Positions 9,439 through 18,442 of a DNA stretch of 64,000 nt are shown piece by piece. The stretch is from Metabacillus arenae. GTDB lineage: Bacteria; Bacillota; Bacilli; Bacillales; Bacillaceae. The stretch lies in assembly GCF_014773385.1 (NCBI RefSeq), contig NZ_JACXAI010000022.1, positions 43,016-107,015 on the forward strand. The letters are read 5' to 3'. The position numbers and the translations under genes were made by a program. Position 1 is the stretch's first letter. The number at the start of each line of letters is the position of its first letter. The notes below the pieces were generated by a model, which did no database searches, was not told where the DNA came from, and saw nothing but the letters and a program-made list of their open reading frames with translations.

Positions 9439-11040
9439 GTGAGGAAATCTATGAAAAAAGCAATTTTACCTATCGCCTCTATTAGTCTAGCTTCTGTTCT
9501 GCTTTTTAATGTTTCAGAGTTGCCGGTTCATGCAGAGACAAAGAAACATTCGGTAATGCAAGTTGAGAAAAATGCTCTTCCTCTTGGTACACCTAATTTA
9601 AAGGAATACCGGACAGCCGTGAAATTAGCCCCAGGAGTCACTCACACTAAGATCACTCGCGGAAAACAATCAGATAAAGACTTTTTTACCGTGGATGTTG
9701 ATTTCGTTGACACGTACAAACAGGCAAAAACATTAGCGAAAAAACTTAAAAATGACGGATATAATGAAATTCGTATTGATAGAGTAACTGAAAGAGCGAT
9801 GGATGACAAAGAAAAGGGGCCGCTCGGATTTCTTGTCCGTGTTGGTGTTTTTCAATTGGAAGCAGATGCAGTAGCTCTTCAGCAAAAATTATCTGATAAT
9901 GGATATACCGGCCTTCGTGTTGTCTTTACTGGTGAAGATGGTCAGAGGACGACAGGACCGTGGGTGATTAATGTGATTGAAGTTGATCCAGATAAATTTA
10001 AAGGGAAAATTGTGCCTAAGTTAGCTAATGATACAGTGCAAGGAAAAGAAACTTTAACTAAAATGGCAGAAAGGAACCACGCATTAGCTGGAATAAATGG
10101 AGGATATTTTGTAGTCGGAAGCAATGATGGAACACCCGGCGATCTTGCTGGTATTTCAGTTGTGAATGGAAAACTCATTAGTGAAGCAGTTAACGGCCGC
10201 TCGAGTCTTCTTCTTCCTTCTTCAAAAACAAATGCAGCCATCGCCTCATTTTCCTCTTCCATTATAGCTGTTTCGTCTAACGGCGCAGTAAGGGAAGTTG
10301 ATGGAGTGAATCGTAAGCCGGGATTGATTCGCGGCTGCGGCGGCACAGGTGGAGACACGATAACTGAGGAACCGAAGCATGATTATACTTGTAAAGATGA
10401 TAGTGAATTGATCCAATTTACACGAGCATTTGGGGAGAAGACGGAAGTTGGGGACGGTGTTGAAGTAGTATTGAATGAGTCTGGTGATGTCATTGAATTA
10501 CGCAACAATCGCGGCGGAGAAATTCCGAGTAAAGGTTCAGTACTTGCAGGAACGAAAGAGGCAGCCCAGTGGCTTAGCGATCATGCACAAGAAGGGATGA
10601 ATATTCAGGTTAAAAGTAAAATTAAGGCTGATGGAAAACCATTAAAATTGGAACAAACATCTGGAATTATCAACGGAGGACCCCGCTTAATAGAAAATCG
10701 TAAACTAGCCATTAACGCTGTAGAGGAAGGATTTCACTGGGAAGAAAATCCTGAGTTTTATTACCGATTCGGGGAACGTCGCAATCCAAGAACACTTGCA
10801 GGAGTTAAGGAAAACGGAAATCTTCTTTTCGTAACAATTGACGGACGCGCCCCAGGCTGGAGTGTTGGTGCGAATTTTGAAGAGAGTGCAAGGATTATGA
10901 AATCGCTGGGTGCAGTGGATGCGCTCAATCTTGATGGCGGCGGATCTACTGCGATGACCGCTAACGATACATTAGTCACAAGGCCATCTGATCAAACAGA
11001 TGAACGCCCGATTGCCGACGCAATCCTGCTGCTGCAATAA
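9439..11040 (+). CDS. secreted phosphodiester glycosidase (NAGPA domain) with SPOR region
   Basis: Predicted exported enzyme of 533 residues. An N-terminal signal peptide (ILPIASISLASVLLFNVSEL) ends near AHA-like VHAET. Residues about 60-165 hold two half-repeats typical of SPOR peptidoglycan-binding domains (FLVRVGVFQLEADAVALQQK). The rest is a phosphodiester glycosidase domain related to GlcNAc-1-phosphodiester alpha-N-acetylglucosaminidase, with GINGGYF, RNPRTLAGV and NLDGGGSTAM. Start: AAGGAG lies eight bases before the GTG used; an upstream GTG overlaps it. Likely acts on sugar phosphodiesters in wall polymers or exopolysaccharide (inference). It precedes a secreted glycerophosphodiesterase. 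Confidence 0.85.
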   Translation: MRKSMKKAILPIASISLASVLLFNVSELPVHAETKKHSVMQVEKNALPLGTPNLKEYRTAVKLAPGVTHTKITRGKQSDKDFFTVDVDFVDTYKQAKTLAKKLKNDGYNEIRIDRVTERAMDDKEKGPLGFLVRVGVFQLEADAVALQQKLSDNGYTGLRVVFTGEDGQRTTGPWVINVIEVDPDKFKGKIVPKLANDTVQGKETLTKMAERNHALAGINGGYFVVGSNDGTPGDLAGISVVNGKLISEAVNGRSSLLLPSSKTNAAIASFSSSIIAVSSNGAVREVDGVNRKPGLIRGCGGTGGDTITEEPKHDYTCKDDSELIQFTRAFGEKTEVGDGVEVVLNESGDVIELRNNRGGEIPSKGSVLAGTKEAAQWLSDHAQEGMNIQVKSKIKADGKPLKLEQTSGIINGGPRLIENRKLAINAVEEGFHWEENPEFYYRFGERRNPRTLAGVKENGNLLFVTIDGRAPGWSVGANFEESARIMKSLGAVDALNLDGGGSTAMTANDTLVTRPSDQTDERPIADAILLLQ

Positions 11041-11053
11041 TATCTAAATAAAC

Positions 11054-11087
11054 GCTTGGGTAGAAAGTTTATCCAAGCATTTTTTTG
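11054..11087 (+). terminator. intrinsic terminator after the phosphodiester glycosidase
   Basis: A 9-bp stem with one G-U pair, GCTTGGGTA with TATCCAAGC, followed by a run of seven T after one A. Confidence 0.85.
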
Positions 11088-11292
11088 CTTTTTATAAAAA
11101 AGGGAACCTACTTATTAAGACGAATAGAATATTATTGAATGATTATAAAAATATACAACATTCTCTATGAAATACTCCATCTTCCTTGCCATTATCTTTT
11201 TCTTTATTCTATCTTAACATCTGCGTAAATGAAGATTTACACTTCCTATCTAATCTTATCCTTGTATTAGATTTTATAAGGGAGTGGAGAAA

Positions 11293-12384
11293 ATGAAAAA
11301 GAAAAAGGTTTTAGCAGCAGTGGTTGCTGCACTTATGATAGGTTCAGCACAGCCTGCTTTGGCTGATAAGGAGTCGGACCGTGCTGACAATAGGAGCTTC
11401 GGCCCGAAGATGTTTGACCTTCAGGCACATCGAGGGGGAATGGGGCTCACAGTCGAGTCGACGATTGCATCGTTTTCCCATGCGCTTGAAATGGGGGTGA
11501 GCACACTTGAACTTGACGTGCAAATCACGGAGGACAATCAGGCTGTTGTCACGCATGACCGCAAAATCTCGGGAAGAAATTGTAAGGATACGAGCCCAGC
11601 GTTCGCTGGTGACCCAGAGTTCCCTTACGTAGGCAAGTACATAAAGGACCTCAATGTTGCTCAGATCCGCATGATGGACTGTGGCACAAATACCAAGCCT
11701 GAGTACCCAGAGCAGCAGCCGAGCCCAGGCGCTAAAATGCCGTTGCTGAGCGAGGTTATCGACCTTGTGAAACGCTACAAAGCCAAGAAGGTGTGGATGA
11801 ACATTGAGACGAAGGTTGAGGCTGGTGCACCGTGGGAGACCGCTCCACGTGAAGAATTCGTGCAAATCGTTGCTCGCCACGTTCGCGAAGCAGGAATGCT
11901 TGACCGCGTATCCATTCAAAGCTTCGACTGGGGATCGCTTATGCGCATGAAAGAGGTAGAGCCGCGTTTACCTGTCGTTGCACTGACCAATGGCCCGCAA
12001 TTCTTACAGCCAGGCCAACCGGGGGCTTCGCCGTGGTTGGGGGGAATCGACATTGATGATTTCGACGGAGATCTTGTAGCGGCAGCCAAATCTTTTGGAG
12101 CCGACGCAATCTCTCCTGTTCACGGTTTCCCGCAAAACGGCAAAATTACTGACGAGAACTACGAACCATATGTAACAAAGGACATGGTGGAGGATGCGCA
12201 CAATTCCGGCATGAAGGTCATCCCTTGGACAACCAACGATATACCAACAATGAATAAGCTTATTGACGATGGAGTTGACGGAATTATCACCGACTACCCA
12301 GATCGTCTCCGTGAAGTCATGAAGGAGCGTGGATTAAAGCTGCCTAAGGGTTATAAGGCACCGAAAAGAGAAAAGCAAAAATAG
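11293..12384 (+). CDS. secreted glycerophosphodiester phosphodiesterase (GlpQ type)
   Basis: Predicted exported GDPD of 363 residues. The signal peptide (KKKVLAAVVAALMIGSAQPA) ends with ALA. Catalytic landmarks: AHRGG, VESTIASF (in place of ENT), LELDVQIT, VTHDRKI, and late DGIITDYPDRL. An ATG nine bases after GGGAGTG is preferred over the upstream GTG. Base and codon use differ from neighbours: many GAC, GCC, CGC and GTC codons and a visibly higher GC content. Phrases such as GDPEFPYVGKY and ETKVEAGAPWETAPREEF are typical of actinobacterial secreted GDPDs (memory of the family), which suggests horizontal transfer. Promoter and ribosome site look native. Confidence 0.87.
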   Translation: MKKKKVLAAVVAALMIGSAQPALADKESDRADNRSFGPKMFDLQAHRGGMGLTVESTIASFSHALEMGVSTLELDVQITEDNQAVVTHDRKISGRNCKDTSPAFAGDPEFPYVGKYIKDLNVAQIRMMDCGTNTKPEYPEQQPSPGAKMPLLSEVIDLVKRYKAKKVWMNIETKVEAGAPWETAPREEFVQIVARHVREAGMLDRVSIQSFDWGSLMRMKEVEPRLPVVALTNGPQFLQPGQPGASPWLGGIDIDDFDGDLVAAAKSFGADAISPVHGFPQNGKITDENYEPYVTKDMVEDAHNSGMKVIPWTTNDIPTMNKLIDDGVDGIITDYPDRLREVMKERGLKLPKGYKAPKREKQK

Positions 12385-12894
12385 TTAAAGATTAAGTGAT
12401 TCCATTCAATCATGTTTTTAGTAAAAGAAGTGAGCAGCCTTAAATCTTTAATTTTATATACAAGACTTGATTCAATAAATTAAGGGACTGTACCAGAACG
12501 AATTGTTCACGGACAATAAAGTGGATTAAAAACAATAAAGTCCTTTAAAACTCAGGTGCCTACACTCAAATAAAGAAAGATTGACTTTTTCCAATTAAAG
12601 GTATAACAATTTAAGATAAGTTATTCAACAAACAGACAGCTCTGATAAGCCAGTGCTCTTGTAAAATGAATTGCCTCGTAATGGTTAGACAAACAACTAA
12701 TTACGGGGTGTTTCTAATGACCAAGTTTTTTTAAAGAGCTTTACACCATGCTGGATTTCATCAAAAAGAAAGATTACTATGCTGTTTAACCCTAAATGCC
12801 GAGCATACTTTTTTGTATGAACTTTGGCTGCTGGTTGGATGAAAGCAATGGATTCAGAAGCTCACTGCTTTAGCTGTGGGAGTATCAGCTATTG
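12385..12894. other. intergenic, 510 bases, no gene recognised
   Basis: No supported coding frame. An imperfect hairpin with arms CCTCGTAAT and ATTACGGGG lies around 12674-12710. The phrase AGGGACTGTACCAG at 12482 resembles GGGGACTGTAACAG at 18903, a possible trace of a shared dispersed element. Confidence 0.35.
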
Positions 12895-13566
12895 TCATCC
12901 GAGTGGTTGGGTGGTATGAGAAATATAATCATCCGTTACCTTTAGATTGAAACATTTCTTCATAAGTCTTTCATTGGATACCTGCCACGTATGATTTTTT
13001 GGGGTGCTCCTTATATAGACATAGTTATATGGATTCGTTGTATAAATCTCAAATTGTTTTTCAGCTTCTTGTAAAAAGCCCTTATCCTCGCCTATGTTCC
13101 TTTTTGGAAATTGAACCTGATGAAAGACTTTTTTTCTAAACATGATGGTTGGCCCTGCTATTGGTAATATTGCTTGCTTTCGAATACCAAGTTTTTGGTT
13201 TTGTTGAAAGTAGGTAAATACCTTTTTCTTTCCTACAATATCTGCCTGTTTCTCCTGAAATACAGTCATCGCTTGGGGAACATAATAGGGCGAATAGTAA
13301 TCATCATCATCAAATTTTGCGATAATATCATAGTTGGATTTGGTAACACCATAGTTTAAACATTCTCCTAATGTATTCTCGGAGGGAAGCTGATACACGT
13401 TTACATTCGAAAACTGTTCGGCCTTCTTTCGCCATTCCTCGATATTCATCTCATCTCCGTTTAAAACCACGATAAGCTCTTTTTCCTCCCAATCTTGGTG
13501 AGTAAAGTTATGAAATACGTTGTCCATCTGTGTATGCCTGTTTGTACAGGTAACAATCGAAATCAC
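12895..13566 (-). CDS. glycosyltransferase family 2 protein
   Basis: A 223-residue GT-A fold glycosyltransferase. VISIVTCTNR opens the nucleotide-binding fold, LIVVLNGDEMN and LGECLNYGV follow, and FDDDDYY at about residue 100 is the DXD metal/nucleotide-sugar motif. The GTG at 13566 is chosen because GGAGG lies eight bases ahead and the fold begins directly there. It resembles the short GT2 enzymes of Bacillus spore-surface clusters such as CgeD (impression, not verified). The gene upstream on the same strand is a sulfotransferase, so the pair may decorate a surface glycan. Confidence 0.82.
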   Translation of the reverse strand: MISIVTCTNRHTQMDNVFHNFTHQDWEEKELIVVLNGDEMNIEEWRKKAEQFSNVNVYQLPSENTLGECLNYGVTKSNYDIIAKFDDDDYYSPYYVPQAMTVFQEKQADIVGKKKVFTYFQQNQKLGIRKQAILPIAGPTIMFRKKVFHQVQFPKRNIGEDKGFLQEAEKQFEIYTTNPYNYVYIRSTPKNHTWQVSNERLMKKCFNLKVTDDYISHTTQPLG

Positions 13567-13723
13567 TTTCCATTCCTCCAGTATGATAAACATCAAGCAT
13601 TTGAATAGGGTAAGGCAGTGGACATGGAAATTGTTTTTTACAAGACTTAAAATCTTTTTTAGAGATCAGGGGATGATTTAAAGATAAAAATGTAGTGAAG
13701 TTGTCCTGCAATAAATGACACAA
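13567..13723 (-). pseudogene. possible C-terminal fragment of an unknown protein ahead of the GT2 gene
   Basis: A minus-strand frame reads DNFTTFLSLNHPLISKKDFK then SCKKQFPCPLPYPIQMLDVY and runs into the glycosyltransferase start in another frame. The residue pattern looks protein-like but has no convincing start or ribosome site. It may be the decayed end of a neighbouring biosynthesis gene. Confidence 0.3.
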
Positions 13724-13767
13724 CTATTCTGTAAACCATGTCCCCTTTTTTATTCATTCATCTGCTT

Positions 13768-14520
13768 TTAAGGGAGATATCCTATTTTTTTCATAGTAGG
13801 TCCGCATTGCTTCATGATAAACTTTATCTTATCCTCTGGCAGCGGTTTACTTGTACTATTGATTTTCTTAGATAATACTGGGTTTATATCTTTATCTTCC
13901 AAATGACCGACTTGTTTAATAAAGTTTATGGTTCCGGTTTTTTGAGTGACAATGTCTTCGTACTTTACGAAATGCATATTTGGATCAGATCCGCAAAGTT
14001 CTAAATAGCTATTAACACGAACATTCCATACCCTTGTAAATCCCTTAAGTGAACCATATGTCTTTATCAAGCCTTTCATATTCGGAAGACTTTTCCATAC
14101 ATCGATCGGATTTCTTACTAGAAGTATAATGGTACAATTTGGATAGCATTTCCGTAATAATTCTAACTCCTTTTTTCCATATCTCACTTCCTTGTAACCA
14201 ATCAAATCATGTTTATTGTTGTAGTTTTTCATGTATAATTCTTCATGGAAGTTCCTCACAGTCTGAATCATTACGGCGTCTACTTCATGTTTCGGCGGTG
14301 TCATACAGGCGATCCACTGATTGGCATCTTCCCCATTATTAAAATAAGCCTTCCGATGTTTAAAACCAGCGTGACGTCTGGTATTATCAAGGATCTTACA
14401 GAAATCGGTTAAGCACCCGCCATTTTCGCCCCAAATTAACGTTTCTTTTCTTGCATTAAACAGGCGTTGTAAAAGGGTTGATCCTGAGCGATGGGTAGCT
14501 GATGAAATAACTAAATCCAG
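13768..14520 (-). CDS. sulfotransferase domain protein with disrupted or non-standard start
   Basis: PAPS-dependent sulfotransferase family, about 250 residues. The 5'-phosphosulfate loop ATHRSGSTLLQR is near residue 8 and the 3'-phosphate motif VRNPIDVWKSLPN near residue 125. The frame is open from 14520, but the first in-frame ATG (14304) would remove the PAPS loop, and codons ahead of 14520 contain no ATG, GTG or TTG before a TGA. A plausible ATG with a weak AAAGGA site exists at about 14528 in another frame, so a one-base indel (native or sequencing) or a CTG start are the options. Otherwise intact. Likely partner of the downstream glycosyltransferase. Confidence 0.7.
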   Translation of the reverse strand: MDLVISSATHRSGSTLLQRLFNARKETLIWGENGGCLTDFCKILDNTRRHAGFKHRKAYFNNGEDANQWIACMTPPKHEVDAVMIQTVRNFHEELYMKNYNNKHDLIGYKEVRYGKKELELLRKCYPNCTIILLVRNPIDVWKSLPNMKGLIKTYGSLKGFTRVWNVRVNSYLELCGSDPNMHFVKYEDIVTQKTGTINFIKQVGHLEDKDINPVLSKKINSTSKPLPEDKIKFIMKQCGPTMKKIGYLP

Positions 14521-15009
14521 AAGACATCATTCCTTTCATTTTTTTACCTATTAGCTATCAAGCGGTCTTTCTAAGTTCCCATCTGATTCTCTCGAAACAA
14601 ATCCATCTAGGTTTTCAACTGCTCAACATAATTTTAGAAGTTAATATATTTATATGTTGTCAAGCTTTATATGGAATGCCATATGTCTTATCATTTAAGC
14701 CCATTTTAGGGTCCTGCCATTGATGCTGCCCCTAAAATAGTAATGTAAATATCATGAACATTGCACCGTTCGTCCAAGTTTTTTAGATGATTTAGTTGAT
14801 AGAATGGAAGAAAATGAAGAACTTAGTTAATGCTGATTCAGGATATGGATGGACAAAGTCAAATTCAAATGAGTCCTCTTCATTTTGTGCATCCTATAAA
14901 TCGTTTTGTATGATCAATATCTAAATCGTAAAAAGTCAAAAAAATAAAGGGTGATACATATTTAAAACTCCAACATTCATTGGAGTTTTTTTATCAGTTA
15001 AGGAAGTTT
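14521..15009. other. intergenic with hairpins, no intact gene
   Basis: An inverted repeat, ATTTTAGGG at 14703 and CCCTAAAAT at 14730, lies in the middle. A short frame near 14780 reads FLDDLVDRMEENEELS and stops, perhaps the end of a lost gene. Confidence 0.35.
14964..14992 (+). terminator. intrinsic terminator without an intact upstream gene
   Basis: AAAACTCCAA and TTGGAGTTTT pair perfectly around CATTCA, and a T-run follows. Its gene appears to have been lost. Confidence 0.8.
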
Positions 15010-15043
15010 AAGTTAATTAAAGTATTAACGTGATAAAGAGTGG
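15010..15043. repeat. dispersed repeat A, copy 1
   Basis: Starts AAGTTAATTAAAGTATTAAC. A second copy at 50144 matches at about 30 of 34 bases. Both follow a terminator. Confidence 0.6.
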
Positions 15044-15049
15044 TATCAT

Positions 15050-15120
15050 TGTCCAGCTTCGAGCGCCATCGGCCCTTAGGTTTCAGGGTCAAGTCGTCAA
15101 AGGACTATCGCTCTGCGTTT
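15050..15120. repeat. Bacillus-type intergenic repeat B, copy 1
   Basis: Begins TGTCCAGCTTCGAGCGCCAT and includes TCGTCAAAGGACT. A longer relative lies at 34429. Repeats with the TGTCTAGCTCCAGCGCC opening are widespread between genes in Bacillus genomes (family knowledge). Confidence 0.6.
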
Positions 15121-15213
15121 TTCGTTCTAATATCAGAATTTATATGTTATCTCATTATTGGCGGTTTAATAACAATATATATAATCTGTACCCTGCTTAG
15201 TTTTGATGATTTA

Positions 15214-15247
15214 TGTCGAATAATTGATATTTTGAAATTTTCGAAGA
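15214..15247. repeat. dispersed repeat C, copy 1
   Basis: Begins TGTCGAATAATTGATATTTT and shares about 31 of 34 bases with 49253-49286. The unit TCGAAGATA recurs twice more within the next 70 bases. Confidence 0.6.
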
Positions 15248-15510
15248 TAAGTCTGCCGATTTCGTAGATAAATTTCAGATTTCGAAGATATAAGGGGAAA
15301 AATCGAAGATAAGTAAACGATCGGTAGGTGATCAAGAGCAAAAAGCTATCTGTTATTGAATAAAAAACAGAAATCGTTTGAAATATGGTCCAAATGAAGC
15401 GAGCACCCTAAAGAACTATAGAAAAAAAATCAGCTCTTTCGCTGATTTCATCAATTCCCACCTCGGACCTCACACCTTCAGAAAGACACGTAGGGTATTT
15501 CTTATGATAT

Positions 15511-15837
15511 TTAATTTGCTGCTTCCTCCCCAGTCAATGCGATATGCCCTTCTCCCCAACTACACATGGCATCCAAAATCGGACGCAGGGACCAGCCATA
15601 CTCTGTTAGAGAATAAACGACCTTCGGCGGAACCTGATCAAAAACGGTGCGGTTTACCACACTATCTGCCTCAAGTTCCCGAAGCTGCTGAGTCAGCATT
15701 TTTTGTGTAATACCAGGCATAAGTTTTTTCAATTCACTTGTTCGTTTTTCTCCTTTAATCAAGTGACACATAATGACGACTTTCCACTTTCCGCCGATAA
15801 CGTCAAGTGTGGCTTCTACAGGGATATTATAAGGCAT
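15511..15837 (-). CDS. ytcD: HxlR/DUF24 family regulator, YtcD-like
   Basis: A 108-residue MarR-like winged-helix repressor of the HxlR family. Landmarks: GGKWKVVIMCHLIKGEKRTS, ELKKLMPGITQKMLTQQLRE and YSLTEYGWSL. AAGGAGG lies seven bases before ATG 15837, so an upstream in-frame ATG is not used. It is divergent from an MFS gene followed by an aldo/keto reductase, the same order as ytcD-ytbD-ytbE in Bacillus subtilis, which is the basis for the symbol. Two near-identical operator-like boxes lie in the divergent region. The HxlR family often senses electrophiles, quinones or aldehydes through cysteine; here two cysteines are visible (in IMCHL and AMCSW). Confidence 0.88.
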   Translation of the reverse strand: MPYNIPVEATLDVIGGKWKVVIMCHLIKGEKRTSELKKLMPGITQKMLTQQLRELEADSVVNRTVFDQVPPKVVYSLTEYGWSLRPILDAMCSWGEGHIALTGEEAAN

Positions 15838-15863
15838 ATTTATTCCTCCTTTATTTCTTATAG

Positions 15864-15904
15864 GCACTTTAAGGTACCTACATTACTTTAAAGTGCGTAC
15901 TTTT
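15864..15904. promoter_or_regulatory. YtcD operator box 1 (predicted)
   Basis: Contains a 9-bp inverted repeat, GCACTTTAA and TTAAAGTGC, around CCTACATTAC, and ends GCGTACTTTT. It aligns without gaps to box 2. It lies immediately upstream of ytcD, so autoregulation is likely (inference). Confidence 0.65.
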
Positions 15905-15971
15905 CAATTTGTAATGTTCATTTCATAATAACATACACGAGCAGAGAATAAAAGGTTGAAAATAACCATAG

Positions 15972-16012
15972 GTACTAATAAGTTCCTACATTACTTTTAA
16001 GTACGTACTATC
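15972..16012. promoter_or_regulatory. YtcD operator box 2 (predicted)
   Basis: The same 41-base pattern as box 1, 108 bases further on, with shared core TTCCTACATTACTTT and AAGTACGTACT. It sits about 120 bases upstream of the MFS gene, as expected for control of the ytbD-ytbE side. Confidence 0.65.
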
Positions 16013-16134
16013 TTTTCTGTTTTGTATGTTTAATAATATTGTTTGTGGTAGCAGCGAGTGAAAAATTTGAAAGGCGCCTGATCACGCTTCGCTATTCATG
16101 ACCAACATAAGAAATTTACAAGGAGGATTCTTCT

Positions 16135-17352
16135 ATGAGTTCCATTGCTATAAATACTCAAGAGAAACAAGGCGGTATTCCAGCGTTAATGGCTTTGGCC
16201 ATTAGTGCATTTGGGATTGGCACGACTGAATTTGTACCTGTAGGATTACTTTCTTCATTAGCTGGTGATTTGAACATTTCAATTACTTTAGCTGGTTTAT
16301 TAATATCTGGTTATGCAATGGGTGTGGCTGTTGGAGCACCGGTCCTTACTGCTTTAACAAACCGAATGAACAGAAAATCATTATTAATGCTATTGATGCT
16401 TGTATTTATTATCGGAAACTCAGTTGCTGCAATGTCTACAAGTTTTGGCTTATTGCTAGTTGCTAGATTCATTACTGCATTTTCTCATGGGGTTTTCTTC
16501 TCTATCGGTTCAACCATTGCAGCAGATCTCGTACCTGAAAACAAACGAGCCAGCGCCATCGCTTTTATGTTTACAGGATTAACAGTTGCTACAGTAACAG
16601 GTGTTCCATTAGGTACATTTATTGGGCAAGCGTTTGGATGGAGGTCCACCTTCTGGGCTGTTGCCATTCTAGGTGTGATTGCTATTATGGCAAGTGCAAT
16701 TCTGGTCCCTAAAAACCTTAAACAAGCACCACCAGCAAAAATTAGTGATACTTTCAAAATTTTAACAAACGGCCCATTACTCTTAGCATTTGCGATTACA
16801 GCTTTAGGATATGGCGGTACTTTTGTAGCGTTTACCTACCTTGCACCAATTTTAGAAGATATCACAGGATTCTCGCCAGGTGCTGTTAGTGTCATATTGC
16901 TTGTATATGGTGTTGCAGTAGCTATTGGAAATACTATTGGCGGGAAAGCAGCTAATAAAAATCCATTAAAGGCTTTATTATGGATGTTCTTAATTCAAGC
17001 CATTATACTCGTTATCTTATCGTTCACCGCTTCATTCAAAGTTGTGGGTGTAATTACCATCTTCTTCTTAGGATTATTAGCCTTTATGAATGTACCAGGA
17101 TTACAAATTTATGTCGTTCAATTAGCTGAAAAATATGTACCTTCCACTGTAGATGTCGCATCAGCTTTAAATATTGCTGCATTTAACGTCGGAATAGCAA
17201 TAGGTGCTTTTGTTGGAGGACTGATAGTAGATTCTATCGGGTTAATTCATACACCTTGGATTGGTGGTGTAATGGTATTAGGAGCTGTCCTTCTTACATT
17301 GTGGAGTTCTTCTTTAGAGCGGAAACAAGCTGAAGGAGGAATGTGTGTTTAA
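16135..17352 (+). CDS. ytbD: MFS efflux transporter (DHA1 family), YtbD-like
   Basis: Twelve-helix major facilitator of 405 residues, predicted to export small toxic compounds or metabolites. The DHA1 signature region reads GYAMGVAVGAPVLTALTNRM between helices 2 and 3, and RFITAFSHGVFFSIG matches the helix 4 motif. AAGGAGG lies eight bases before the ATG. It is divergent from the ytcD gene and precedes the aldo/keto reductase, matching the YtbD context of Bacillus subtilis. Substrate unknown. Confidence 0.88.
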   Translation: MSSIAINTQEKQGGIPALMALAISAFGIGTTEFVPVGLLSSLAGDLNISITLAGLLISGYAMGVAVGAPVLTALTNRMNRKSLLMLLMLVFIIGNSVAAMSTSFGLLLVARFITAFSHGVFFSIGSTIAADLVPENKRASAIAFMFTGLTVATVTGVPLGTFIGQAFGWRSTFWAVAILGVIAIMASAILVPKNLKQAPPAKISDTFKILTNGPLLLAFAITALGYGGTFVAFTYLAPILEDITGFSPGAVSVILLVYGVAVAIGNTIGGKAANKNPLKALLWMFLIQAIILVILSFTASFKVVGVITIFFLGLLAFMNVPGLQIYVVQLAEKYVPSTVDVASALNIAAFNVGIAIGAFVGGLIVDSIGLIHTPWIGGVMVLGAVLLTLWSSSLERKQAEGGMCV

Positions 17353-17519
17353 TCAGATAAACAAAATGGCAATTGGAAGAAATCGTACATCTGCCAAACT
17401 AAAAATGTGGGAAGCTAATATTTTGTATAAAGATTTAAATAATTACTCAGTAAATTTCATTTAACTATTGAGGGATTATAGGGATATGAAAAACTATTAA
17501 AAAGCAGGAGATGAAAATA

Positions 17520-18362
17520 ATGATAAACAAAATGGATAATAAGGCAATCTTGTCAAACGGTGTTGAGATGCCATGGGTTGGATTAGGTGTGTTTCAGGTT
17601 GAAAACGGTCAAATCGTAGTAGATTCCGTGAAGGCTGCTATTCGTAATGGTTATCGCAGTATTGATACAGCAGCGATTTATGGAAATGAAGAAGGGGTAG
17701 GGCAAGGTATTAAAGAGGGGATTGCAGAAACCGGAATCAAACGAGAAGATTTATTTATTACATCAAAAGTATGGAATTCGGATTTAGGTTATGAATCTAC
17801 TTTAAATGCTTTTGAAGATAGTTTAAAAAAATTAGGACTGGATTACTTAGATTTATATCTAATTCATTGGCCAGTTGAAGGGAAATTTGTTGACTCATGG
17901 AAAGCACTTGAGAAATTGTACAAAGATGGAAGAGTAAAAGCTATTGGAATGAGCAATTTCCAAGTTCATCATTTACAAGAGGTGATGAAAAATGCAGAAA
18001 TTATGCCGATGATAAATCAAGTAGAGCTGCACCCTCGCCTAAATCATAAGGATTTAAGAAAATTCTTAAAAGAAAATTCTATTCAGGTTGAGGCATGGGC
18101 ACCTCTTATGCAAGGGGGGTTATTCGATAATGAAGAGCTTTTATCAATAGCAAAAAAATACAATAAATCAATTGCTCAGGTCGTTTTACGCTGGCATTTG
18201 CAGAACGAAGTGGTTATCATACCAAAATCCATTAAGGAACACAGAATTGTAGAAAATGCAGACCTCTTCGACTTTGAGTTGTCCAATGAGGACATGAAAA
18301 AAATTAATTCTCTTAACCAAAATCATCGAGTAGGACCAGACCCAGATAATTTTGATTTTTAA
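17520..18362 (+). CDS. ytbE: aldo/keto reductase, YtbE-like
   Basis: NADPH-dependent reductase of aldehydes and ketones, 280 residues, (beta/alpha)8 barrel. The catalytic tetrad is visible: Asp in SIDTAAIYGNE, Tyr of the same segment, Lys in ITSKVWNSDLG and His in YLIHWPVEG. The phosphate-binding IPKSIKEHRI (usual IPKS-x-x-x-x-R) is present. The ATG ten bases after AGGAG is preferred over the one touching it. Located after ytbD, it probably detoxifies reactive aldehydes in the same response (inference). Confidence 0.9.
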   Translation: MINKMDNKAILSNGVEMPWVGLGVFQVENGQIVVDSVKAAIRNGYRSIDTAAIYGNEEGVGQGIKEGIAETGIKREDLFITSKVWNSDLGYESTLNAFEDSLKKLGLDYLDLYLIHWPVEGKFVDSWKALEKLYKDGRVKAIGMSNFQVHHLQEVMKNAEIMPMINQVELHPRLNHKDLRKFLKENSIQVEAWAPLMQGGLFDNEELLSIAKKYNKSIAQVVLRWHLQNEVVIIPKSIKEHRIVENADLFDFELSNEDMKKINSLNQNHRVGPDPDNFDF

Positions 18363-18442
18363 ATTTTTGGGACTCATTCTAAATGATTACTGTATTTTTG
18401 TATCGAACGTTTTCAATTGTGAACTTACCCAAGGAGAAAAGT

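Noticed and set aside
15378..15710. Plus-strand 110-codon frame opposite ytcD
   Set aside because: Shadow of the HxlR-family gene; no ribosome site or prot-like pattern.
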